Shown piece by piece: positions 16,926 to 25,389 of a stretch of DNA of 51,836 bases. Below the pieces are notes generated by a model. That model did no database searches and was not told the origin of the DNA. It worked only from the letters and a program-made list of their open reading frames with translations. The stretch comes from an uncultured Granulosicoccaceae bacterium (GTDB taxonomy: Bacteria > Pseudomonadota > Gammaproteobacteria > Granulosicoccales > Granulosicoccaceae), in the NCBI GenBank assembly GCA_937957915.1, contig CALGNZ010000112.1, positions 1 to 51,836 on the forward strand, read 5' to 3'. Made by a program: the position numbers and the translations under genes. Each line of letters begins with the position of its first letter. The stretch's first letter is position 1.

Positions 16926-18341
16926 ATGAATGCTAGTCACAATCGAGAAAGGGGGACTGTGAAAACAAACAGCGCGTCCGGGGACCGCTTGTCTGTCAAT
17001 CGCAAAACACTCTTCCTTGATTTGAGTGGCAGACAGGGCTCCATAGCAGATGCAATCTCTGCAGCACAATGGAAAGTCGTCCCATCGACATCGTTGGAGC
17101 AAGGTGACTCTGCACTGTACGCCAGTGCGTTTGAAGTCGGTGTCTTCACCCTTCAGCAGTCAGACTTGCCAGCGATCGAAGAAATTGAAAATCTTCTTAA
17201 TCGGCACCCTTTGCACTGGGTAGCTGTAGTAGACCCGGAGGTCATTGAAGTAGAACGGGTTGCCAGCCTGATTTCAGACCACTGCCACGACTATCATTCA
17301 CTGCCCTGCGACACCAAACAACTCATCGGCACGTTAGGCCACGCCTACGGGATGTCGATCTTGCGACCTAAACCCGCTGTAGCATCCGTCAGCTCAGACG
17401 CTGGCAGTTTTATGGTTGGCAACAGCGATGTAATGAAAAATCTTTTCGCTACCGTTGGTAAGTCGGCCAGAGTAGACGCACCAGTCATGATCACCGGACA
17501 AACCGGCACCGGTAAGGAACTGGTCGGGCGGGCACTGCATGATCAATCTCCTCGCAGTACACAACCGTTTATCACCTTGAGCTGCGCCACTATCCCGGCC
17601 TCCCTGATCGGAGCAGAACTTTTTGGCTCCACTGAAAATGGCCCAGGGCGAATAGAGCAGGCGAACGGCGGCTCGTTGTTTCTCGATTCAATTACCGACC
17701 TGCCTCCCGAGCAACAGATGCTGCTGCTGCGGTTTATGCAATCCGGTACCGTAGAACGCGGTAATAGTAATCCTGTTCCGGTAGACGTGAGAATTATCAC
17801 TGCCTGCTCCAACAGCATCGACGAAGCTGTAAAGTCCGGCGCATTCAGAGAAGACCTCTACTACCGACTGAACATACTGCATATTGAAATTCCACCACTG
17901 CGCGAGCGCATTGGTGATGTAGACTCCCTGGCCCAGTACTTTTTCGAAAAGCACATTGAGGAATCTCCGGGGCGGATCAAAGGTTTCTCTCAGCAAGCCA
18001 AAATTGCAATGCATCAGCATGACTGGCCAGGTAACGTTCGCGAGTTACTTAACCGGGTACGTCAGGCCATCGTTATGTGCGAGAGCAGCCTGATTCAACC
18101 CGTTGACCTTGGTCTGGGTTCAGGCGCAGCAGCTGAACAGGATTCAGATGAGCCTACCAATCTTGATGAAGTTCGAGCTAAAGCGGAAGGTGAATTCATA
18201 CGCAATGCGCTTGAACGCAACTACAACAATGTAACCGAGACAGCTTCCCAGCTTGGTGTATCGCGGGTAACCCTGTACCGGCTAATGAAGAAATACGGTG
18301 TTAATATTGCGGGCAGTGGCAGGCGCAGCGTCTCCAGGTAA
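16926..18341 (+). CDS. VpsR-like AAA+/Fis transcriptional regulator lacking GAFTGA
   Basis: A 471-residue relative of sigma-54 enhancer-binding proteins. A receiver-like N-terminal domain (about 30-150) without a clear phosphorylation Asp is followed by an AAA+ domain with Walker A GQTGTGKE at 191-198 and a C-terminal Fis-type helix-turn-helix (ETASQLGVSRVTLYRLMKKYG). After ELFG (231-234), the GAFTGA loop that contacts sigma-54 is missing: the chain runs ELFGSTENGPGRIEQANGG. Walker B reads LFLDSI with Ser255 in place of the catalytic Glu. The same architecture is known in Vibrio VpsR, a biofilm regulator that binds c-di-GMP and works with sigma-70 polymerase. Such a role here is inference. 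GTG at 16959 has a much better ribosome-binding site (AAGGGGGA) than ATG 16926 and may be the real start. Confidence 0.9.
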   Translation: MNASHNRERGTVKTNSASGDRLSVNRKTLFLDLSGRQGSIADAISAAQWKVVPSTSLEQGDSALYASAFEVGVFTLQQSDLPAIEEIENLLNRHPLHWVAVVDPEVIEVERVASLISDHCHDYHSLPCDTKQLIGTLGHAYGMSILRPKPAVASVSSDAGSFMVGNSDVMKNLFATVGKSARVDAPVMITGQTGTGKELVGRALHDQSPRSTQPFITLSCATIPASLIGAELFGSTENGPGRIEQANGGSLFLDSITDLPPEQQMLLLRFMQSGTVERGNSNPVPVDVRIITACSNSIDEAVKSGAFREDLYYRLNILHIEIPPLRERIGDVDSLAQYFFEKHIEESPGRIKGFSQQAKIAMHQHDWPGNVRELLNRVRQAIVMCESSLIQPVDLGLGSGAAAEQDSDEPTNLDEVRAKAEGEFIRNALERNYNNVTETASQLGVSRVTLYRLMKKYGVNIAGSGRRSVSR

Positions 18342-18417
18342 TGTAACCGGGGCCAGCAGCGCAGTGTCAATATCACCTTGTTGATGCCAGTTCTGGGTAT
18401 TCATCGACCACCAGCAA

Positions 18418-18438
18418 CCGAGGATGGCTAATCCTCGG
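18418..18438. terminator. Hairpin between the convergent regulator and sohB
   Basis: A perfect 8-bp stem (CCGAGGAT / ATCCTCGG) with a 5-base loop (GGCTA) lies 76 bases after the regulator stop and 67 bases past the end of sohB. It lacks a T run on either side, so it is a weak or factor-assisted terminator candidate. Confidence 0.35.
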
Positions 18439-18481
18439 GGCACCACCATAAACCCGTTACTCTCTGCTGCCTCTCTACTGT

Positions 18482-18511
18482 ACTGTATCTCTACTGACTG
18501 TATCTCTACTG
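18482..18511. repeat. 15-bp perfect tandem duplication at the end of sohB
   Basis: ACTGTATCTCTACTG occurs twice in direct succession, and a partial copy (CTCTCTACTG) lies just upstream. The second copy runs six bases into the sohB stop-codon end. It looks like slippage in a convergent intergenic gap; no function is apparent. Confidence 0.7.
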
Positions 18512-19594
18512 CCCGGGCAGCCTTGCATTGTTAATTCGCTGCAGCACGCGATCAATAACCTTGTCCATGTGTAGCTCGGCATTAAACCCCATTTTCTCTG
18601 CAACGCTTTTCTTCGACTCGTACTTCACACTGTAAACCTCAGCCTGCTCACAGCAATTGACGATGTATTCATCGCTGGTGATCACTTCATCAACCAGTTC
18701 CATAGCCAAGGCCGCCTCTCCACTCCACACCTCGCCAGTTGCCACTCTGGCAATATTCGTTTGCGGCCTGAAACGAGAGATGTAATTTTTGAATTGAGTG
18801 TGAATAACCTCAAGATCAGACACAAACTTTTCTCTGCCCTTGTCGGTATTTTCTCCAAGCACAGTCAGGGTGCGCTTGTACTCGCCTGCGGTTAGCAATT
18901 CAACGTCTACATCGTGCTTCTTCAGCAGGCGATGGATATTGGGGATCTGCGCCATTACTCCAATTGAACCCACAATGGCAAACGGCGCTGCCATGATGTG
19001 GTTCGCCACACACGCCATCAGGTAGCCACCACTGGCCGCTACTTTATCGACACACACGGTGAGACGAATATTCTTATCTCTGATTCTTTGCAGCTGTGCT
19101 GCTGCGAGCCCATAACCGTGGACGGTCCCGCCTCCGCTATCAACTTTTACCATTACTTCGTCATAAACGTCTGCCAGCGTCAGTACCGCGGTAATCTCGC
19201 GACGCAGACTACTCACCTGTGACGCTCTGATATCACCGGTAAAGCCCAATACAAATACACGCTTTTTCTTTTTTTCATCAACGATGGTTTCACCGTCACC
19301 ACGTTTTTTTGCCGCTCGTTTGGTGGCGAGCTTGCGCGCTTTGTTCTCTGCTTTTTCCTGCTTTTTCCGTCGCTTTAACGTCTCTTTAAAATCGGAGGGA
19401 TCTAACACAAGCGAATGCAGCATCTCTCGCCCCTGATCGAGTTGCTCATTGATATTGACTACATTAATACTGCCTCGCTCACGCCGGCCTCGCCCACCCA
19501 GAGAGGTGACAAGCACGACCACCGCCACCAGAAAGACAAATACCGTGAGTATTTTCGCCAGAAATAGTCCGTAGTTCAGAAAAAACTCACCCAC
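18506..19594 (-). CDS. sohB: SohB, inner-membrane S49-family protease
   Basis: Probable signal-peptide-peptidase-like serine protease of family S49, with its active site at the periplasmic face. The 362-residue product has an N-terminal membrane segment (about 8-30) and a basic, lysine-rich stretch (about 70-105, KKRGDGETIVDEKKKKR) followed by the S49 core. The catalytic Ser is in KVAASGGYLMA (about residue 188) and the general-base Lys in TAGEYKRTLTV (about residue 240). Length and order match E. coli SohB rather than the longer SppA. ATG at 19594. It lies just downstream of rlmKL on the same strand, 61 bases away, and may share its transcript; no functional link between the two is known. 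Confidence 0.92.
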   Translation of the reverse strand: MGEFFLNYGLFLAKILTVFVFLVAVVVLVTSLGGRGRRERGSINVVNINEQLDQGREMLHSLVLDPSDFKETLKRRKKQEKAENKARKLATKRAAKKRGDGETIVDEKKKKRVFVLGFTGDIRASQVSSLRREITAVLTLADVYDEVMVKVDSGGGTVHGYGLAAAQLQRIRDKNIRLTVCVDKVAASGGYLMACVANHIMAAPFAIVGSIGVMAQIPNIHRLLKKHDVDVELLTAGEYKRTLTVLGENTDKGREKFVSDLEVIHTQFKNYISRFRPQTNIARVATGEVWSGEAALAMELVDEVITSDEYIVNCCEQAEVYSVKYESKKSVAEKMGFNAELHMDKVIDRVLQRINNARLPGQ

Positions 19595-19655
19595 GTGCTA
19601 ATAGCTCCAAAGTTGTTCTATGTGATTCTGATAAAACCATTTTCATCAAACCGGT

Positions 19656-22019
19656 TCAGTCAGACGAATGCTGGATAAACCAGCATTGGTGAATACGGGG
19701 GTTGCGCGAGTAATCTCGCTGCAAACTCCACCTGGTGCGGTTATCAACCCGGTATTTTCCACTGACTGACTCTGACAACTTAAACCGTCTGAAGTTATTG
19801 GAAAAAATCAGCGTGCCACCGGGCTTAAGTATAGTCATACATCGATCAATCATCGACACATGATCACGCTGTACATCCCAGTCATTCTCCATTGATGTCG
19901 AATTCGAGAAAGTCGGCGGATCGAGAAAAATAAGATCAAAATGAGGCGCTTCACTGGCGGACGATCGGTTCAATTCAGCATAGCGGCTTAGCCAGCGATC
20001 ACAATCATCGTGCACTAACTCGTGCTTTTGCCGGTCGACGCCATTCAATTGAAAATTAGCTGACGCCCACTCCAGGTATTTTTGCGAAAGATCAACGCTC
20101 ACAGAACTATCTGCCTCACCCATCGCAGCATGCAGCGTTGCCACTGCCGTATAGCAATAGAGATTTAAAAATCGCTTACCAGCGCTTGACTTGCCAATCC
20201 ACTGACGCACTTTACGATGATCGAGAAACAAACCAACATCGAGATAGTCATGCAGGTTTATCAACACCTGGCATCCCGACTCGGAAACCTCGTCCATCCG
20301 CCTTTGCTTTTGCAGACGCTGATATTGAGATTCAGCTCTTTGCCGCTCCCGACGCTTGATCGCCAGATTTTCGGTTTTGCAGTTCAGTTGTTGTGCGATG
20401 ATCGCGATGGCCCCGTCGAGCCGCTGCTGTGCTCGTAACGGATCGATACTGGCAGGTGCCCGGTACTCCTGAACACAAATGTACGGTCCCGACGCCACGT
20501 CCACACCGTAAACATCTACGGCGATCGCAAAATCAGGCAGATCAGCGTCATACACCCGATAGTTGGTAATATCAGCAGACCTGGCCCAGCCTTTTAGCTG
20601 TTTTACATTTTTACGAAGTCGGTCGCCAAACTGATCGAGTCCGGGCACGGACTCTCCCGTCTCCGCTATGGCCTCGTTTACAGCCTCCTGCACTGCCTCT
20701 TGAGTATCCTCGTGCATATTCTCGCGAGCACTCTCGCGAGCATTCCCACGAGCATTCTCGCGCCCGGGAGAATCTTTGCCGGCCCGCACAGTTGGCCAGG
20801 GCGATTTAACCGACGACACCTGCGCCGGTGTGCCACTGGAAAGCTCTGCACTAACAGCGAGTGGAATTTCGGACATTAGCAATTTGCAGTCAATGCCACC
20901 GTTGGCACACTCGAGAGCCACACGTCGCGACAGACCGGTGCGATGAAACAAAGCGGGTTTAGCGGTAAACAGTGCGAACCGCCAGTTAGGCGCCAATCGT
21001 TTAGCCGCTTTTCCCAGTTGTGAGTAAAAGCCCGCAATATTGTCAGAGTCCTCCAGTCGCTCACCGTATGGCGGATTTGTGATCAGCAGGCCCGGCCCAA
21101 CGGGCAAACGATCGTCAGTGGCAAAAAAATCGTCGCAGCGAACCTGGATCAGATCACTCAACCCTGCGGCTTCTATGTTGTCACGCGCTGTGGCAACAGC
21201 TCGCTTGTCGATATCTGCACCTTCGATTACCGGCTTGCCTGAGCTGCCACCGACCCATAGCGGCTCTACTTGTCTGGCCTCTTCCTGCAATTGCAACCAG
21301 ATGTCCGGTTGATGCCCGAGCCATCCGGTAAACCCAAAATAGTCACGCATGGCACCAGGGGGTCTGTTGGTAGCGATAAGCCCTGCTTCAACAAGCAATG
21401 TTCCAGATCCGCACATCGGATCAAACAACGGCGCACCGCTCGCTGCGAGTTCCGGCCAGCGCGCAGCAAGCAAAATACCCGCAGCCAGGTTCTCTTTTAG
21501 AGGTGCCATACCACCATGCTGCCGATAGTTACGCCGGTGCAAACTGCTGCCAGCCATATCAATGCTAACCCGTGCCCGATTTCTGTACAGGTACACATTG
21601 ATGCGTACATCCGGCGTGTCGCGATCAACGTTTGGGCGCTCACCCGACTGCTCGCGAAACCAGTCGACCACGGCGTCTTTGGTCAACTGTGCACCGTAAC
21701 GACTGTGCGTGATGACCGAATCTGCACAGAAAAAATCTACCGCGAGCGTACCTGATGCATTTAAATGCCTGGACCAGTCAATCTCTTTGAGCTGCTCATA
21801 GTAGTGTTTTTCATCATTAACCTTGAAAGCATCGAGTGGATACAAAACCCGATTGGCGACTCGTGACCAGAGACACACGCTGTAGATTTGCGACAATTTA
21901 AGCGCACAGTCAACACCGGCCCGCCGCCGTTTCAGCTGCTCGACCCCCATAGCCAAAAGCTCGGTTTCGAGAATTTTTTCCAGGCCAGAGGCGCAGGCGA
22001 CGAAGCAGGTTGTAGCCAC
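19656..22019 (-). CDS. rlmL: RlmKL, bifunctional 23S rRNA m2G2445/m7G2069 methyltransferase
   Basis: Fused rRNA methyltransferase. The N-terminal half (THUMP domain, about 50-160, then a methyltransferase domain with TNPPYGERLED) makes m2G2445. The C-terminal half (with FLDPPTFSNS) makes m7G2069 of 23S rRNA. E. coli RlmKL has about 700 residues; this one has 787. Much of the excess is a linker between the halves at about residues 400-460, containing four-residue repeats of the type AREN/ARGN/ARES and a run of EAVQEAVNEAIAE. That linker is encoded by 12-bp degenerate tandem repeats (20709-20768). Start is GTG at 22019, giving the usual MATTCFVACASGLE-like N terminus; no strong ribosome-binding site is seen. 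Confidence 0.95.
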   Translation of the reverse strand: MATTCFVACASGLEKILETELLAMGVEQLKRRRAGVDCALKLSQIYSVCLWSRVANRVLYPLDAFKVNDEKHYYEQLKEIDWSRHLNASGTLAVDFFCADSVITHSRYGAQLTKDAVVDWFREQSGERPNVDRDTPDVRINVYLYRNRARVSIDMAGSSLHRRNYRQHGGMAPLKENLAAGILLAARWPELAASGAPLFDPMCGSGTLLVEAGLIATNRPPGAMRDYFGFTGWLGHQPDIWLQLQEEARQVEPLWVGGSSGKPVIEGADIDKRAVATARDNIEAAGLSDLIQVRCDDFFATDDRLPVGPGLLITNPPYGERLEDSDNIAGFYSQLGKAAKRLAPNWRFALFTAKPALFHRTGLSRRVALECANGGIDCKLLMSEIPLAVSAELSSGTPAQVSSVKSPWPTVRAGKDSPGRENARGNARESARENMHEDTQEAVQEAVNEAIAETGESVPGLDQFGDRLRKNVKQLKGWARSADITNYRVYDADLPDFAIAVDVYGVDVASGPYICVQEYRAPASIDPLRAQQRLDGAIAIIAQQLNCKTENLAIKRRERQRAESQYQRLQKQRRMDEVSESGCQVLINLHDYLDVGLFLDHRKVRQWIGKSSAGKRFLNLYCYTAVATLHAAMGEADSSVSVDLSQKYLEWASANFQLNGVDRQKHELVHDDCDRWLSRYAELNRSSASEAPHFDLIFLDPPTFSNSTSMENDWDVQRDHVSMIDRCMTILKPGGTLIFSNNFRRFKLSESVSGKYRVDNRTRWSLQRDYSRNPRIHQCWFIQHSSD
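20709..20768. repeat. Five imperfect 12-bp tandem repeats inside rlmKL
   Basis: Units on the plus strand are CTCGTGCATATT, CTCGCGAGCACT, CTCGCGAGCATT, CCCACGAGCATT and CTCGCGCCCGGG. The period keeps the reading frame and adds four residues per unit to the interdomain linker, so copy-number change would be tolerated. It is probably slippage-generated. Confidence 0.8.
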
Positions 22020-22181
22020 AGTTTAGTTGTCAAAGGATGGGAGGCGACACCCTAACCCGGTAACCCTGCAACGTAAAGTGGTAACCACACTGCCGGCAGC
22101 TAAACCGTAAACATCGCGGCCAACACCAGGAAGGCAACCCGCACCCTCGTGCAGCATGCAGCGGTGGTTTTCTCACGTAAG

Positions 22182-23693
22182 CTAGCCAGAGCCGGCCAAC
22201 GTATCAGATGGCTCTGGCACACGACTGTAGTTGTGCGTCAAATCAGCCAGATCAGTTGCGAGCGTTTCACTCAATTGAGGCCAGTCGAAGCGCCAGCGCC
22301 AGTTGCCCGACACGGTGCCAGGTGTATTCATCCGGTTACCGGCCCCGAGTGCCAGTATGTCCTGCATCGGAAGGATCGCAAGTTGAGCCGTGGACATCAT
22401 GGCACAGCGTAACAGCGCCCACGGCATATCGTCATCGCCGCAATTCAGATAACAACGAACCTGGTGTCTGTGCTCATCAGACAAAGACTGGTACCAGCTG
22501 ATCGTCGTATCGTTATCATGGGTGCCGGTGTAGGCAACCATGTCTTTGCTATGGTTGTGCGGCAAGTGATGATTGCCGAGGTCACCATCAAAGGCAAATT
22601 GCAGCACCTTCATACCAGGCAGGCTGAAGTCTTCTCTCAATTTATCCACGGCGGCGGTAATGATACCCAGGTCTTCTGCAACCAGTGGCAACTCACCAAA
22701 TTCGGCGGCGATTGCTGACAGCAGACCAGCCCCCGGTGCCTCCACCCACTTGCCTTTTATTGCCGTGGGCGAGGATGCCGGTATTTCCCAGTAGGATTCA
22801 AGTCCACGAAAGTGATCAATGCGTACAAGATCATAAAGTTTAAAGTGGGTTCGCAAACGATCGAGCCACCAGCCAAAACGATTCTCCTGCAACCGTTCCC
22901 AGTTGAACAGAGGATTGCCCCAGCGCTGCCCTTCAGCGGTAAACGCATCTGGTGGAACGCCAGCCACTGATTCTCCCTTGCCATCAGCATCGACGGTAAA
23001 CCAGTCACGATTGGCCCAGACATCTGCGCTGTCTCCGGAAACACAGATGGGTAAATCTCCGAATATATTCACATTGTGCTGGTTGGCATATCGCCGCAAC
23101 TCGAACCATTGCGTGTAAAACAGGTATTGCGCAAACTTGCAGCGTTGAAGTTGCTGCTGACAACCACTTAACGCCTTATCGATAGCCTGTCTATTGTGCT
23201 GGCGCAATTCTCGCGGCCAGTCCATCCATGCGGCACCCTGCTCAAGTTGTTTGATAACCGAGTACTGAGCATAGTCATCCAGCCAGTACGCTTCGGATTT
23301 TTCGAACTGCTCAAACTGCTTGCGCGTCGTGCTTTCGAGCGACGATAACGCTGCATCACAACCCTGAGCGAGAGTATCAAAGCGCCACTGAACGTTGTCC
23401 TGTGCCCCATGCCATACATCGACCGGCAACCACCCTTTGTCAACCATCCAGTCGAGGCTGATCAACAGAGGGTTACCCGCGTGAGTCGACATACATTGAT
23501 AGGGACTGAGGTCACCATGTGTGGGACCAAGCGGCAACACCTGCCAAACGGTTTGCCCGGCTGCTGCCAAAAATTCAACAAACCTGTAGGCGTTGTGCGA
23601 CAAATCGCCCATGATCCAGGGACCAGGCAATGAAGTCGGGTGCAGCAGTATTCCAGAGCGACGCTGCTCCAAAGGGTTTTTCATTTGTGCCAT
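22182..23693 (-). CDS. malQ: 4-alpha-glucanotransferase (amylomaltase)
   Basis: GH77 disproportionating enzyme that moves alpha-1,4-glucan segments between chains, serving maltodextrin and glycogen turnover in the cytoplasm. It opens with RRSGILLHPTSLPGPWIMGDL and WQVLPLGPT. The catalytic set is visible: nucleophile Asp in LVRIDHFRGLESYWEIP, acid/base Glu in LVAEDLG, and the second Asp in YTGTHDNDT. About 503 residues from ATG 23693 is normal for the bacterial short form. The frame extends to TTG 23738, but the ATG (or ATG 23684) places the conserved start where expected. It lies downstream of glgC on the same strand, with a hairpin between them, so it may have its own promoter. Confidence 0.93.
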   Translation of the reverse strand: MAQMKNPLEQRRSGILLHPTSLPGPWIMGDLSHNAYRFVEFLAAAGQTVWQVLPLGPTHGDLSPYQCMSTHAGNPLLISLDWMVDKGWLPVDVWHGAQDNVQWRFDTLAQGCDAALSSLESTTRKQFEQFEKSEAYWLDDYAQYSVIKQLEQGAAWMDWPRELRQHNRQAIDKALSGCQQQLQRCKFAQYLFYTQWFELRRYANQHNVNIFGDLPICVSGDSADVWANRDWFTVDADGKGESVAGVPPDAFTAEGQRWGNPLFNWERLQENRFGWWLDRLRTHFKLYDLVRIDHFRGLESYWEIPASSPTAIKGKWVEAPGAGLLSAIAAEFGELPLVAEDLGIITAAVDKLREDFSLPGMKVLQFAFDGDLGNHHLPHNHSKDMVAYTGTHDNDTTISWYQSLSDEHRHQVRCYLNCGDDDMPWALLRCAMMSTAQLAILPMQDILALGAGNRMNTPGTVSGNWRWRFDWPQLSETLATDLADLTHNYSRVPEPSDTLAGSG

Positions 23694-23779
23694 AGCATTA
23701 AACGCATGATAGTGGTTTCCGCTGACGGGTTGCTGCAATCGCGCTAGCAGTGGGTATTGCTACTCGCACTCGTGGCCCG

Positions 23780-23864
23780 CTCCGATACATTGCATTACCC
23801 CGCAACGCTATACACTGCACAGCGATGCTATACATCGTAATGCTCTACAACAAAACGCGCTACA
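23780..23864. repeat. Degenerate GCTATACA-like repeats in the malQ-glgC gap
   Basis: GCTATACA occurs at 23807 and 23827, followed by GCTCTACA at 23842 and GCGCTACA at 23857, with a weaker TCCGATACA at 23780. Spacing is 20, 15 and 15 bases. This may be a decayed short tandem repeat or clustered regulator sites in front of malQ; I cannot tell which. Confidence 0.35.
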
Positions 23865-23897
23865 ACATACGTCCACGATTACATAACCCCCACCACA

Positions 23898-23918
23898 AAA
23901 GCAGCGGCCCGCTGCTTT
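23898..23918 (-). terminator. Hairpin overlapping the glgC stop
   Basis: On the minus strand, AAAGCAGCG and CGCTGCTTT form a perfect 9-bp stem with a 3-base loop, followed by TGTGG. It starts within the glgC stop codon. The T run is short (CTTTTG), so termination is probably partial and may set the glgC to malQ expression ratio. Confidence 0.5.
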
Positions 23919-25197
23919 ACTCTACGCTGTGTAGTTTTTGATCAAGCATATCCGGTGTAACCAGCACGATACCACCCGGGCTGACGTGGAAGCGCTTGCG
24001 ATCACTATCGAGATCAACGCCGATTTCAGTTCCATCCGGTATCAGACAACCTTTATCCACAACAGCATTTCTAATGAGGCAGTTACTGCCAATTTGCACC
24101 TCCGGCATAATTACCGAGCGCTCGACGCGTGAGTAGTTTTGCACCGCAACATTGGAAAACAGTAAGGACTCTACAACCTCCGCGCCCGAAATAATACATC
24201 CGCCTGATATCAATGAGTCGTATGCAGCACCCTTCTTTTCTTCAGTGTTAAACACAAACTTCGCTGGAGGTACTTGCTCCTGATGGGTCCAGATCGGCCA
24301 GTCTTTATCATACAAATTCAGCTCAGGCAGAACCCGGGTCAGTTCCAGGTTGGCCTGCCAAAAGGAGTCGACGGTTCCAACATCACGCCAGTAACTTTGC
24401 CCGCCACTTTGCAAATCCAGAAATGAATAACCGAATACCCGATCGCTGTGAATAACATTTGGAATAATGTCTTTACCGAAGTCGTGACTGGAGTTTTCAT
24501 TTTTGCGATCTTTTATTAACTCTCGATAGAGAAACTCAACATCAAAGATATAGATTCCCATCGACGCAAGAGAGACACCATCACGACCAGGGATCTCATC
24601 AGGCTGTGCAGGCTTTTCGGTAAACTCGTTAACGCGACCATCTTCAGCCATACTCAACACACCAAACGCAGTTGCCGCTTCAGTCGGCACCTCGATACAA
24701 CCGATTGTTAAATCAGATTGCTGCGCCACGTGATAGGCCAGCATGGGTCCGTAGTCCATTTTGTAGACGTGGTCACCAGCGAGTACAATGACATGGCTCG
24801 GGTCAAAACTTCGAATGATATCGATATTTTGATACACGGCATCTGCGGTGCCCTTATACCAGGAGTTTTCATCTATTCGCTGTTGCGCTGGAAGCAATTC
24901 TACAAATGGCCCGAAGTCTCCACCTATCATCCCCCAGCCACGCTGTATGTGACGTATCAGCGAGTGCGCCTTGTATTGAGTTAACACCCCGACCCGCCGT
25001 ATTCCAGAGTTCAGGCAGTTCGACAGGGTAAAATCGATAATACGAAACTTGCCTCCAAACGGTACTGCGGGCTTTGCCCGCCAGTCGGTCAGGTTCTCCA
25101 ACCGCGAACCGCGGCCGCCGGCGAGTACCAACGCCAGAGTGTCGCGCGTAAGTCGACTGACGAATCGACCAGCTGGTGTTGGATTTTGGCTATACAC
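23917..25197 (-). CDS. glgC: Glucose-1-phosphate adenylyltransferase (ADP-glucose pyrophosphorylase)
   Basis: Makes ADP-glucose from ATP and glucose-1-phosphate, the committed and normally allosterically controlled step of bacterial glycogen synthesis. The 426-residue protein has the nucleotidyltransferase start [23 protein letters not shown], with the lysine-containing [16 protein letters not shown] stretch, [21 protein letters not shown], the glucose-1-phosphate-binding region around FTEKPAQP, and a C-terminal left-handed beta-helix (for example [21 protein letters not shown]). Start is GTG at 25197; no ATG exists nearby in frame. It is divergent from glgB across 192 bases, a layout that allows joint control of precursor supply and polymer synthesis. 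Confidence 0.95.
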   Translation of the reverse strand: MYSQNPTPAGRFVSRLTRDTLALVLAGGRGSRLENLTDWRAKPAVPFGGKFRIIDFTLSNCLNSGIRRVGVLTQYKAHSLIRHIQRGWGMIGGDFGPFVELLPAQQRIDENSWYKGTADAVYQNIDIIRSFDPSHVIVLAGDHVYKMDYGPMLAYHVAQQSDLTIGCIEVPTEAATAFGVLSMAEDGRVNEFTEKPAQPDEIPGRDGVSLASMGIYIFDVEFLYRELIKDRKNENSSHDFGKDIIPNVIHSDRVFGYSFLDLQSGGQSYWRDVGTVDSFWQANLELTRVLPELNLYDKDWPIWTHQEQVPPAKFVFNTEEKKGAAYDSLISGGCIISGAEVVESLLFSNVAVQNYSRVERSVIMPEVQIGSNCLIRNAVVDKGCLIPDGTEIGVDLDSDRKRFHVSPGGIVLVTPDMLDQKLHSVE

Positions 25198-25389
25198 TTG
25201 TAAGGTCTGTTAATGTCATTAGAAAACTGATTTACCAGGATACGCTTGCGCACAAGATGAATTGAGATAAGCTCATAAGCACGCCGGCCGATTGATCGAA
25301 TTACTGCCAGTCGCAATAAAGATTCCAGTTACCATTTTATATAGCCCCTAACCGGACCAAAGTCTTGATTCATACCCAGACCGACAAGA

